Part shown: positions 25,360-33,583 of the stretch, in pieces
Layout: the number at the start of each line of letters is the position of its first letter
How positions within the stretch are numbered: position 1 is the stretch's first letter
From: Bradyrhizobium diazoefficiens
GTDB lineage: Bacteria; Pseudomonadota; Alphaproteobacteria; Rhizobiales; Xanthobacteraceae
Length of the DNA: 64,000 nucleotides
Assembly: GCF_016612535.1 (NCBI RefSeq)
Contig: NZ_JAENXS010000002.1
Span: 682,001-746,000, forward strand
Direction of reading: 5' to 3'
Program-made: the position numbers and the translations under genes
Notes under the pieces: model-generated
Databases searched by the model: none
Told to the model about the DNA's origin: nothing
Seen by the model: only the letters and a program-made list of their open reading frames with translations

Positions 25360-26364
25360 TCAGCCCACCCGCCGCCCGGCCATTTCCGCCGCAAGCAGCA
25401 CCGCGGCACGAGTGGCACCGGTCGACGCGACGCCTTGGCCTGCGATGTCGTAGGCGGTGCCGTGTGCGGGCGTGCAGATCGGGAACGGGAAGCCGCCGAG
25501 CAAGGTGACGCCGCGATCGAACCCCATCAGCTTCATCGCGATCTGGCCCTGGTCGTGATACATTGTCAGCACCGCATCGAAGGCGCCGGCCTTGGCGCGC
25601 AGAAATACCGTGTCGGCGGGAAACGGGCCCTCCACGGCAATTCCGTCACGCTGGCCGGCCGCGACCACGGGCGCGATGACATCGATCTCCTCGCGGCCGA
25701 AATTGCCGCCGTCGCCGGCGTGCGGATTGAGGCCCGCGACCGCAATGCGCGGCCGCGCATAGCCGGCGTTGCGCATGCAGGCATCGGTCAGCGTGAGCGC
25801 GCGATGGATCCGCTCGCTGGACAGCTTTGCCGCGACGTCCTTGAGCGGGATGTGCGAAGTGACCCGTGCATTCCAGAGCTCGCCCAGCACGTTGAATTCG
25901 CTGGCCGGCGTCTTGAGGCCGGCGACCTCCGCGGAGAACGCGATCTCGTCGTCATAGTCGGCGCGGGCATACCGCATCGCCTGCTTGTTGAACGGCGTGA
26001 AGCAAACGGCATCGACGCGGCCATCGCGAGCGAGCTCGAGCGCGTGGCGGTAATTCGTCAGGGCGAATTGTCCGCCGGCCAGGGTCGCGGTCTTCGGCTC
26101 GACCTCCTTGGGATCGAGATGGCCGTGATCGACGAACAGGGCGTCGCCCTTCGCCGCGCGAAAGTCGGCGCCCTGCTGTACCCTCGTCAGCTCCGGCGCG
26201 ACACCGGCGACGCGTGCGCCTTCGTCGAAGATGCGGCGGTCGCCGATCACGACGAGCCGGGCATGATTGCGGATCTCATCCAGCGCCACGAGCTTTGCGG
26301 TCAGCTCCGGGCTGATGCCGGCAGGATCTCCCATCGCCAGCGCAATCAGCGGCTTTGCGGTCAT
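25360..26364 (-). CDS. PdxA-family 4-hydroxythreonine-4-phosphate dehydrogenase-like protein
   Basis: 334 residues, full length. PdxA motifs: MGDPAGISPE at the start, FTPFNKQAM, SHIPLKDV, AGLNPHAGDGG (metal/substrate loop) and MYHDQGQIAMKL. True PdxA acts in pyridoxal phosphate synthesis. Here the gene is the last of a transport/CoA operon, starting four bases after TctA, so it more likely belongs to the PdxA2 group that oxidises and decarboxylates other beta-hydroxy acids or their phosphates. The substrate cannot be read from sequence. Confidence 0.85.
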   Translation of the reverse strand: MTAKPLIALAMGDPAGISPELTAKLVALDEIRNHARLVVIGDRRIFDEGARVAGVAPELTRVQQGADFRAAKGDALFVDHGHLDPKEVEPKTATLAGGQFALTNYRHALELARDGRVDAVCFTPFNKQAMRYARADYDDEIAFSAEVAGLKTPASEFNVLGELWNARVTSHIPLKDVAAKLSSERIHRALTLTDACMRNAGYARPRIAVAGLNPHAGDGGNFGREEIDVIAPVVAAGQRDGIAVEGPFPADTVFLRAKAGAFDAVLTMYHDQGQIAMKLMGFDRGVTLLGGFPFPICTPAHGTAYDIAGQGVASTGATRAAVLLAAEMAGRRVG

Positions 26365-26368
26365 ATGA

Positions 26369-27898
26369 TCACCTTTCCTGGGCTGTCGTCTCAGTGGCAG
26401 GGGATGCAGGCTTATGAAATAGCCGCGCGAGCTGCAACACCAGCGGAAGCAGGAGCAGCGCGATGCCGGCCACCACCAGGGACGTCACCAGCTTGTTCGC
26501 AAAGAAGATCCCGAGTGATCCCTTGGACATCAGCATCGACTGCCGGAACGCATCCTCGGCCTTGTCGCCGATGACGATCGCAAGCACCAGCGGCGCCAGG
26601 GGGTAGAACAGCTTCTTGAAGAGATAGCCGACGATGCCGAAGCCGAGCATCATCACCACGTCGAGATAGGAGTTCGACACCGAATAGGCGCCGACGACGC
26701 AGATGATCACGATCAGCGGCGCGATGATCACGAAGGGAATCCGCATCAGAGCGGCAAACACCGGAACGGTGAGCAACACCAGGGCAACGGCGACGATATT
26801 GCCGACATACATCGAGGCGATCAGACCCCACACGAAGTCCTTCTGGTCGACGAACAGCATCGGCCCGGGATTGAGGCCCCAGATCATCAGCCCGCCCATC
26901 ATCACCGCCGCGGTGGCCGAGCCGGGAATGCCGAGCGAGAGCATCGGCAGCAGCGCACTGGTGCCGGCGGCATGATCTGCTGTCTCGGGCGAAATGATGC
27001 CTTCGACCTCGCCGGTGCCGAAATAGCGGCCGCGACGCGAGAAGCGCCGCGCGATGCCGTAGCTCATGAAGGATGCCGCTGTCGGGCCACCGGGCGTGAT
27101 CCCCATCCAGCAACCGATTGCGGCGCTGCGCAACAGTGCAACCCCGTGACGCGGCAGCTGGCCGACCGCGCGAAATACCTCGCGCCAATCGATCTTCGAG
27201 GACACAGCGCGGGCATGGAACTCCTCCTCGACCGCGACCAGCAGCTCGCCGATGCCGAACAGGCCCATCACCGCGACGACGAAGTTCACGCCCTTCACCA
27301 GCTCATCGATGCCCATGGTGAGGCGGACGCTGCCGGAGACCGTGTCGATGCCGATGGCGGCGATCGCAAAACCGATCGCGAGCGCCACCACGGTCTTGAT
27401 CGGCGCGGAGCCGCCCATGCCGACGAAGCTGGCAAAGGCGAGGAAATAGACCGCGAAATATTCCGCCGGCCCGAAGGCGAGCGCGACCTGCGCCACCCAT
27501 GACGCCAGGAACGTGATCAGGATGACGCCGACCAGCGCGCCGAACGCGGCCGAGCCGAAGGCGGTGGCGAGCGCCGTGGTCGGCCGGCCATCGCGCGCCA
27601 TCGGGTAACCGTCGAAGGTGGTGGCAACCGAGGACGGCTCACCCGGGATATTGAACAGGATCGAGGTCACCGAGCCCCCGAACAACGCGCCCCAATACAT
27701 GCTGGAAAGCAGGATGATCGCCGACACCGGCTGCATGCCGAAAGTGAGCGGCAGCAGCAGCGACACCCCGTTCGGCGCACCCAGCCCCGGCAGCACGCCG
27801 ACGAGAATGCCGAGCAGCACGCCGACGACCATCAGCACCAGATGCGGCACGGTGACCGCGATGGTGAAGCCGTGCAGGAGCTCCGAGAAATTGTCCAT
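26369..27898 (-). CDS. tripartite tricarboxylate transporter, large membrane subunit (TctA)
   Basis: 509 residues with about twelve hydrophobic segments. The TctA signature is clear: GVLVGVLPGLGAPNGVSLLLPLTFG near the N-terminus, SMYWGALFGGSVTSILFNIPGEPSSVATTFDGYPMA, and the repeat-related GMTP-like GCWMGITPGGPTAASFMSYG in the second half, then LSLGIPGSATAAVMMGGLMIWG. It forms the channel of a sodium- or proton-driven carboxylate importer with TctB and TctC, both encoded just upstream in the operon. Confidence 0.94.
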   Translation of the reverse strand: MDNFSELLHGFTIAVTVPHLVLMVVGVLLGILVGVLPGLGAPNGVSLLLPLTFGMQPVSAIILLSSMYWGALFGGSVTSILFNIPGEPSSVATTFDGYPMARDGRPTTALATAFGSAAFGALVGVILITFLASWVAQVALAFGPAEYFAVYFLAFASFVGMGGSAPIKTVVALAIGFAIAAIGIDTVSGSVRLTMGIDELVKGVNFVVAVMGLFGIGELLVAVEEEFHARAVSSKIDWREVFRAVGQLPRHGVALLRSAAIGCWMGITPGGPTAASFMSYGIARRFSRRGRYFGTGEVEGIISPETADHAAGTSALLPMLSLGIPGSATAAVMMGGLMIWGLNPGPMLFVDQKDFVWGLIASMYVGNIVAVALVLLTVPVFAALMRIPFVIIAPLIVIICVVGAYSVSNSYLDVVMMLGFGIVGYLFKKLFYPLAPLVLAIVIGDKAEDAFRQSMLMSKGSLGIFFANKLVTSLVVAGIALLLLPLVLQLARLFHKPASPATETTAQER

Positions 27899-27909
27899 TG
27901 GCCCCTCCC

Positions 27910-28392
27910 TCAGTACCCGAGGGCGGCGGCGAGCGCGCCATGTGGCAACGACACCTGGAACATGCGCTCGAACACGACATAGAGCGCCAGCGCCGTTGCT
28001 GCTGCCATCACCGCCGAACGCACCGCGGATTGATGCCGGGGGATCGCGAGCACCGCGAAGACGTAAACCGCCGAGGCGAGATACATTCCAAGCAGCGGGA
28101 TCGCTGCGACGAAAATCGCGGCGGGCACGAACAGGCCCGCCAGCCGCCGCAGCTCGATGGACGTGATCGCGACCGGAACGCTCGCCAGCGTCGCGGCCGG
28201 CACGACGCCGCGCGCCAGATTGTACAGGCTACCAGTGATGATGACGATGCCGGTCAGAAACGGGAATGTGCCGGAATCCACGCCCGCGCTCGACCAGCCG
28301 ATGCCGTTGTCCAGGCTCTGGACCACCACCGCAACACCAAAACTGCCGGTGAGGATGGCAGTCGCAAGTTCGAGCGCGCGTCGCGATATCAT
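27910..28392 (-). CDS. tripartite tricarboxylate transporter, small membrane subunit (TctB)
   Basis: 160 residues with four hydrophobic segments, a typical TctB-size protein. The first segment (ATAILTGSFGVAVVVQSL) leads to a loop with GVDSGTFPFLTGIVIITGSLYN, characteristic of the family. It begins 11 bases upstream of tctA on the same strand and so is translated with it. Sequence in this family is weakly conserved; the assignment rests on size, topology and the loop motif together with context. Confidence 0.88.
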   Translation of the reverse strand: MISRRALELATAILTGSFGVAVVVQSLDNGIGWSSAGVDSGTFPFLTGIVIITGSLYNLARGVVPAATLASVPVAITSIELRRLAGLFVPAAIFVAAIPLLGMYLASAVYVFAVLAIPRHQSAVRSAVMAAATALALYVVFERMFQVSLPHGALAAALGY

Positions 28393-28462
28393 CGAAGGCT
28401 CCAGTCAGGAGTCGAATGACGGCCAGTCGTATATGACGCACGCACCTTCCCTGCGGTTAGGC

Positions 28463-28620
28463 GTCGTCCCGGCGAAGGCCGGGACCCATAACCACAGGGA
28501 GGAGTTTGACGAAGACTTGGAGTTAGGTCCACCTCGGTACGATGACCAGCACTCCTCGATGGATCACGCGGTAGGGGTCCCGGCCCCCCGTGCGCAAAGT
28601 GCGCACTAGGCCGGGACGAC
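28463..28620. repeat. 158-bp palindromic intergenic repeat (GTCGTCCCGGC ends)
   Basis: Perfect 11-bp terminal inverted repeats (28463-28473, 28610-28620), an inner 10-bp inverted repeat (28478-28487, 28575-28584), and smaller hairpins such as GTCCCGGC-GAAG-GCCGGGAC and GTGCGC/GCGCAC. It sits between tctC and tctB within the operon. Elements beginning with this motif are dispersed widely in Bradyrhizobium chromosomes and encode no protein. Confidence 0.8.
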
Positions 28621-28645
28621 GGAGGAGCTTGAGGGGATTCCCGCC

Positions 28646-29638
28646 TCACTTGACGAGCCAGCCCTGCTCGCTTGCAACCTGTTTGAGGTGCTCGAGATCC
28701 TCCTTGATGAACTTGTCGAGATCGGCACCGGTGAGAAACGTGTCGATCTGGGAGCTCTTCTCGATGTAATCCTTCCATTCCGGCGTCGCCTGCACCTTCT
28801 TCATGAGGTCGACATAGTAGGCGGCCTGGTCCGGCGTGACCTTGCCGGGCAGCCACACCGTGCGTGGCTGCTCATATTGCTTGATGTCGAGGCCCTGCTC
28901 GGCGCAGGTCGGAACGTCGCTCCAGCCTTCGGTCGCGGTGATCTTGGGCCCTTGCGGCAGCCGCTTCGGGCTGAAAGCGCAGAGCGGACGCTGGGTCCCG
29001 CCGCGCCATTGCCCGAGGCTCTCGCTGGGATTGTTGACGTGGGAATCGATGTGCCCACCGGCGAGCTGCACGGCGGCCTCGGCGCCGCTCTTGAAGGGAA
29101 TGTAGGTCAGCTTCACATGACCGGCCTTCTCGATCATGCGCGTCAACACCTCGTCGGTGTCCTTGGACTGCGCGCCGCCCATCTTGAAGTCACCCGTTGC
29201 GGCCGCCTTCAGATAATCGCCCGCGGTCTTGTAGGGCGCGTCCTGCTTGACCCAAAGCAGGAATTCATCCTGCGCCATGGCTGCGATCGGGGTGAGATCG
29301 GTGTAGTTGAAGGCGACCCTGGAGACGAGCGGCTGCTGCCAGGCATTCGAGGTACCGAAGATCACCTTGTAGGGATCGCCGGCGGAGGCCTTGCCGTAGA
29401 CATAGCCTTCCGCGCCGCTGCCGCCGCCCTTGTTAACGACGACGATCGGCTGGTCAGTCAGCTTGTACTTGGTGATGATGTTCTGCACCGCGCGGGCGAT
29501 GTTGTCGGTGCCGCCGCCGGGCCCAGCCGTTGCCACGAACTCGATCGGCTTCTGCGGCTGCCAGGCTGCGAGCACTGGCCCAGTGCCGGCGACCACGACC
29601 GCGGCCGCGGAAAGCAGAAATATCGACGTCCCACGCAT
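28646..29638 (-). CDS. tripartite tricarboxylate transporter, substrate-binding protein (TctC/Bug family)
   Basis: 330 residues from the ATG at 29636-29638, preceded by GGGAGGA; the long upstream open frame is a shadow. Signal peptide (GTSIFLLSAAAVVVAGTGPVLA), then the Bug fold with AWQPQKPIEFVATAGPGGGTDNIAR and VVVNKGGGSGAEGYVYGK, the two ligand-carboxylate loops. It captures an organic acid in the periplasm for TctAB. The sequence is a divergent Bug type. It is separated from tctB by a palindromic repeat, which could lower downstream expression relative to the binding protein. Confidence 0.9.
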   Translation of the reverse strand: MRGTSIFLLSAAAVVVAGTGPVLAAWQPQKPIEFVATAGPGGGTDNIARAVQNIITKYKLTDQPIVVVNKGGGSGAEGYVYGKASAGDPYKVIFGTSNAWQQPLVSRVAFNYTDLTPIAAMAQDEFLLWVKQDAPYKTAGDYLKAAATGDFKMGGAQSKDTDEVLTRMIEKAGHVKLTYIPFKSGAEAAVQLAGGHIDSHVNNPSESLGQWRGGTQRPLCAFSPKRLPQGPKITATEGWSDVPTCAEQGLDIKQYEQPRTVWLPGKVTPDQAAYYVDLMKKVQATPEWKDYIEKSSQIDTFLTGADLDKFIKEDLEHLKQVASEQGWLVK

Positions 29639-29694
29639 GATGTCCTCCCGATGATTTTGTTGTGTTGTTGTTTTTGGTCGTATCGACGTTGCGC

Positions 29695-30954
29695 TCAGGC
29701 GACGGGTTCCTCGCGCCTCCCCGTGGCCGAAACGATTGCGCCTTCTTTTTCGAGCGCTTCGATCTGCTTTTGGTCGAACCCGTGCTCGGCCAGCACCTCG
29801 CGCGTATGCTCGCCATAGACGGGCGCGCCGGACACGACCTTGCCCGGCGTCTCCGAGAATTTGACCGGCAGCCCGATCGTCTTGACCGGGCCGAGCGTGG
29901 AATGCTCGACCTCGACGACCATTTCGCGCGCCAGCGTCTGCGGATCGCTGAGCGCCTCCAGCATGTCGTGTACGGGGCCGCATGGCACGCCCTTCTCGTC
30001 CAGCGCAGCGAGCCAGTGCGTGCGAGTTTGGGTGCGGAAGCGCGCGCTCAAGACAGCTTCGAGCTCCTTCAGATGCGCCATACGGTCGGCGCCGGTGACG
30101 AAGCGCGGATCGGAGGCCAAGTCGCTCGCGCCGAGCGCTTCCAGCATCAGCAGCCAATGCTTCTTGTTGGCGCCGCCGACCACGAGCCAGCCGTCGGAGG
30201 CTTCAAAAGCCTGATACGGCGCGTTGAGCGGGTGCGCCGAGCCCATCGCGCGCGGCGCGGTGCCCGCGGCGAGCGCGATCGTCGACTGCCAATAGGTCTG
30301 CACCAAAGCGGCCTCGAAGAGCGAGGTCTCGACCCACTGCCCCTCGCCGGTCTTGAGGCGATGCGTGTAGGCCGCAAGGATTCCCATGCTCGCGAGCAGG
30401 CCCGCGGTGATGTCGGACAGCGGCGGGCCGCACTTCACCGGCGGACCGTCAGGTCGCTCGCCCGTAAAGCTCATGATGCCGCTCATCGCTTGCGCGACGA
30501 GGTCAAAACCGCGACGGTGCTTGTAGGGGCCGGTGCGGCCAAAACCCGACAGCGAGCAGTAGATCAGCGCCGGGAACTTGTCATGCAACGCTTCGTAGCC
30601 GAAGCCCAGGCGCTCCATGGCGCCCGGGGCAAAATTCTCGACCAGCACGTCGGCATCCGCGATCAGCCGGCGCAGCACCTGCTTGCCGCCGTCGGTCTTC
30701 AGATCCAGCACGATGCCGCGCTTGTTGCGGTTCATCATCAGGAACGACGCCGCCTCATCGCCGATCTTCGGCGGCACCGAATGACGGGTGTCATCGCCGT
30801 TCGGCGATTTCTCGATCTTGATGACATCGGCGCCCATGTCGGCGAGCATCAAGGTGCAGGTCGGCCCGGCCATGACGTGGGTGAGGTCGATGACCTTGAG
30901 ACCGGCGAGCGGGCCTGCGCGGCGTGACGTGGATTGCGATCGATCGCTCTGCAT
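29695..30954 (-). CDS. class III CoA-transferase (CaiB/BaiF family)
   Basis: 419 residues from the ATG at 30952-30954. Family motifs: LAGLKVIDLTHVMAGPTCTLMLADMGADVIKIEKS at the start, MMNRNKRGIVLDLK, the ADVLVENFAPGAMERLGFGYE block containing the catalytic Asp region, and YCSLSGFGRTGPY. It transfers CoA between carboxylic acids, probably activating the acid imported by the TctABC system. It begins 10 bases after the enoyl-CoA hydratase stop and is followed by tctC. Confidence 0.93.
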   Translation of the reverse strand: MQSDRSQSTSRRAGPLAGLKVIDLTHVMAGPTCTLMLADMGADVIKIEKSPNGDDTRHSVPPKIGDEAASFLMMNRNKRGIVLDLKTDGGKQVLRRLIADADVLVENFAPGAMERLGFGYEALHDKFPALIYCSLSGFGRTGPYKHRRGFDLVAQAMSGIMSFTGERPDGPPVKCGPPLSDITAGLLASMGILAAYTHRLKTGEGQWVETSLFEAALVQTYWQSTIALAAGTAPRAMGSAHPLNAPYQAFEASDGWLVVGGANKKHWLLMLEALGASDLASDPRFVTGADRMAHLKELEAVLSARFRTQTRTHWLAALDEKGVPCGPVHDMLEALSDPQTLAREMVVEVEHSTLGPVKTIGLPVKFSETPGKVVSGAPVYGEHTREVLAEHGFDQKQIEALEKEGAIVSATGRREEPVA

Positions 30955-30964
30955 CGGGGGCGTC

Positions 30965-31759
30965 CTACTGACCGCGCCACTGCGGCGCGCGCTTGTTGAG
31001 GAAAGCATCGAGCCCTTCGCGAAAATCCTGGCTCGTGTAGCACATCAGGATGAGGTCTTCGCCCTCGTCCCGCGTCAGCCGCCTTTGCAGGCGGGCCACC
31101 GCCTGTTTGGTCGCGTTCAGCGTCAACGGCGCATGGCTGGCCAGGAGCCGGGCAACCTCGTCGGCACGCCGGTCGAGCGCAGCAATATCCTCGACGACCT
31201 CGCCGAGCAGCCCGATTCCTGCGGCCTCCGCGGCATCGACGAGCCGCGCGGTGAAGATCAAATCCTTGACGCGCGCAGCGCCGATCAGCGCGGTGAGACG
31301 GCTGACATTGGACATCGACAGGCAATTGCCGAGGGTGCGGGCGATGGGAAATCCGATCCTGGCGCTTCTGGTGCCGATGCGCAGGTCGCAGGCGGCGGCA
31401 ATGCCCGCCCCGCCGCCGGTGCAGAAGCCGTTGATCGCCGCGATCGTCGGCACCCGGCATTGTTCGAGCGTGGTCAGCACCCGGTCGATGCGGTTCTCGT
31501 AGTCGATGGAATCCTGCGGCGTCTTGAAGTCGCGGAACTGGTTGATATCGGTGCCGGAGGCAAAGGCCTTGTCGCCGGCCCCGCGCAGCACCAGCACCTT
31601 GATGGAGCTGTCGTCGTTGGCCTGCTCGCAAATGGCGGCGAGCCGCTCGTACATGGCAAACATGAAGGCGTTACGCGCCTGCGGACGGTTGAAGGTGATC
31701 CGCCCGATGCCGTCCTTGCATTCAAAAACGAGGTCGTCCGCCGCTACGTCCTGGTCCAT
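30965..31759 (-). CDS. enoyl-CoA hydratase/isomerase family protein
   Basis: 264 residues of the crotonase fold: ITFNRPQARNAF, FASGTDINQF (oxyanion-hole region), IAAINGFCTGGGAGIAAACDLRIGT (second oxyanion strand). In place of the usual catalytic Glu pair there is IARTLGNCLSM, so the hydratase activity is uncertain; other CoA-ester reactions are possible. It is first in the minus-strand operon and divergent from the GntR regulator, with two palindromic sites between them. Confidence 0.88.
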   Translation of the reverse strand: MDQDVAADDLVFECKDGIGRITFNRPQARNAFMFAMYERLAAICEQANDDSSIKVLVLRGAGDKAFASGTDINQFRDFKTPQDSIDYENRIDRVLTTLEQCRVPTIAAINGFCTGGGAGIAAACDLRIGTRSARIGFPIARTLGNCLSMSNVSRLTALIGAARVKDLIFTARLVDAAEAAGIGLLGEVVEDIAALDRRADEVARLLASHAPLTLNATKQAVARLQRRLTRDEGEDLILMCYTSQDFREGLDAFLNKRAPQWRGQ

Positions 31760-31784
31760 TTCCTCGATCCCACCCTTTTTGTAT

Positions 31785-31860
31785 TTTTGAATGCAAAATT
31801 TGGGATTTTCAAGATATAATTACCTAACTTTCGTCTATTGGATCATTTTTGCATTCAAAA
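31785..31860. promoter_or_regulatory. paired palindromic operators of the GntR-controlled divergent promoter
   Basis: TTTTGAATGCAAAA (31785-31798) recurs as its exact reverse complement TTTTGCATTCAAAA (31847-31860). Each is also a palindrome, TTTTG-N4-CAAAA. The sites are 62 bp apart (about six turns), one near the hydratase start and one just ahead of the GntR gene. The intervening DNA is AT-rich, unlike its surroundings. The position suggests binding by the adjacent GntR protein with possible looping. Confidence 0.75.
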
Positions 31861-31873
31861 CCGGAGTTATCCC

Positions 31874-32539
31874 ATGCTGCATGAAGAGGTCGTCGGCCGC
31901 ATCCGCGACATTCTGCTCGACGGCGAGATTCCGCCCGGCGCGCGGATTCCCGAGCGCGAGCTGTGCGAGCGGCTCGACATCTCACGCACGCCGCTGCGCG
32001 AAGCGCTCAAGGTGCTGGCTGCCGAGGGGCTCGTGCAGCTTCTCCCCCATCGCGGCTCGCGCGCGGCAAAGCTGACCGACAAGGACATGCGCGACCTGTT
32101 CGAGGTCTGTCAGGGCCTCGAAGCGCTGGCGGGCGAGCTCGCCTGCGAGCGCATCACCGATGCCGAGATCGGCGCGATCGCCGCCGCGCATGCGGAGATG
32201 GTGCGGCATTATCGCGAGGGCGATTTGATCCAGTATTATCGCGGCAATCGCGCCATTCACGAGGGCATCGTCACCGCGGCCGGAAACCCCGTGCTCGCGG
32301 GGCTCTACGCGTCCGTGACCGCGCGCATCCGCCGCGCCCGCTACGTCACGCCGATGACGCCGCAGCGCTGGGCCTTGGCCGTGACGGAGCACGAGGCGAT
32401 CCTGAACGCGCTCCAGCGCCGCGACGGTGTCGGCCTCTCCCACATCCTGCGCGCGCATCTGCGACACAAGCGCGAAGAGGTTTTGCAGGCGGGATTTGCG
32501 GAGGCGGAGACGAGCGAGCTTGCGCTAAAGATCGCGTGA
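31874..32539 (+). CDS. GntR-family transcriptional regulator (FadR/VanR type)
   Basis: 221 residues from the ATG at 31874; an in-frame upstream start would cross the operator. N-terminal winged helix (VVGRIRDILLDGEIPPGARIPERELCERLDISRTPLREALKVLAAEGLVQLLPHRGSRAA), then an all-helical FCD domain with metal-ligand positions (D, H in NRAIHEGIV, H near TEHEAIL and HILRAHLRHK). It most likely represses the divergent hydratase-CoA-transferase-Tct-PdxA operon and responds to the imported acid or its CoA ester. Confidence 0.9.
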   Translation: MLHEEVVGRIRDILLDGEIPPGARIPERELCERLDISRTPLREALKVLAAEGLVQLLPHRGSRAAKLTDKDMRDLFEVCQGLEALAGELACERITDAEIGAIAAAHAEMVRHYREGDLIQYYRGNRAIHEGIVTAAGNPVLAGLYASVTARIRRARYVTPMTPQRWALAVTEHEAILNALQRRDGVGLSHILRAHLRHKREEVLQAGFAEAETSELALKIA

Positions 32540-32560
32540 GGCCGCTTACCTCTTGTCCTG

Positions 32561-33502
32561 CTAGGCGCGATTGCCGAACAGCGCGAGCGTGATCGATCGC
32601 AGCCAGCGGTGGGCGGGATCGCGATGGTAGCGCTCATGCCAATATTGCGCGATCTCAATCCGCGGCAGTGATACTGGCGTCTTGAACACGGTCATTCCGA
32701 GCGGCTCGGCGACGATCGCGGCGAGATTGGCGGGCAAGGTCGCGACGCCATCGGTCTGCGAGGCCACGATCGCGCCGGCGATGAAGCTTGGCACCTGCAA
32801 CAGGATATTGGCGCGGGCTATCGCGCGCGTCAGCACGCGCTGGGTCTCGTGATGGGCCGCATGCCCGGTCTCGGACGCGGTGATCAGGATGTGCTGCTCG
32901 TCGAGAAATCCCCGGCGCGTCCGCGCTTGCGCCGGCCGCGGATGCCCTCGCCGCACCACGCTGGCATAGCCGTCGGAATAGAGCCGCTGCGAGCGAAGAT
33001 GCCCCGCCGCCCGCGGGAGGGCGCCGAGCGCAAGGTCCGCCTCCCCCGATTCCAGCTTGAGCGCAAAGTGCCGGGAATCGAGCGGAATGGCGCGCAGCTG
33101 GACGCGCGGCGCGAGATCAGCCATGCGCGCGACCAGGGGCGGCAGGAACCGCACCATGCCGACATCGGTCAACAGCAGGCTGAAGGTCTTCTCCGATTTG
33201 CGCGGATCGAACGGCAGCCGCTCATGCCACAGCGTGTCGGCCATCTCTAGCAAGGCGCGGACTTGCGAGGCCATCTCGACGGCCCGTGCCGTCGGCCGCA
33301 CGCCGCTGCCGTGACGCACGAACAAGGGATCGTCGAAGCGAAGGCGCAGGCGCGCCAGCAGCTTGCTGACGGCCGGTTGCGTGCTTTCGAGACTTGCGGC
33401 AGCACGCGTGATGCTGCCCTCGCGGATCAGTGCGTCGAGCACGCGCAAGTCGCGGAAGTCGATGCCGGAAGATTCCATTTTTGACATATGAAACATTCCC
33501 AT
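32561..33502 (-). CDS. LysR-family transcriptional regulator
   Basis: 313 residues from the ATG at 33500-33502; in-frame ATGs at 33487 and 33478 are alternatives and no clear ribosome binding site decides. N-terminal HTH (DLRVLDALIREGSITRAAASLESTQPAVSKLLARLRLRFDDPLFVRHG) and a periplasmic-binding-like effector domain. It is divergent from the 33584 gene with 81 bases between starts, the usual arrangement for a LysR regulator and its target. It ends convergently with the GntR gene. Confidence 0.9.
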   Translation of the reverse strand: MGMFHMSKMESSGIDFRDLRVLDALIREGSITRAAASLESTQPAVSKLLARLRLRFDDPLFVRHGSGVRPTARAVEMASQVRALLEMADTLWHERLPFDPRKSEKTFSLLLTDVGMVRFLPPLVARMADLAPRVQLRAIPLDSRHFALKLESGEADLALGALPRAAGHLRSQRLYSDGYASVVRRGHPRPAQARTRRGFLDEQHILITASETGHAAHHETQRVLTRAIARANILLQVPSFIAGAIVASQTDGVATLPANLAAIVAEPLGMTVFKTPVSLPRIEIAQYWHERYHRDPAHRWLRSITLALFGNRA

Positions 33503-33583
33503 TGAGCCATGGACCGAGCATCGCCGTTTGCTATCCTGTGGTCAATCGAACGGCCGAACGGCCCTGCGGATACGGAGGGAGCC

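Noticed and set aside
29662..30927. 421-codon open frame opposite the CoA-transferase
   Set aside because: Shadow frame; the CoA-transferase has complete family motifs on the minus strand.
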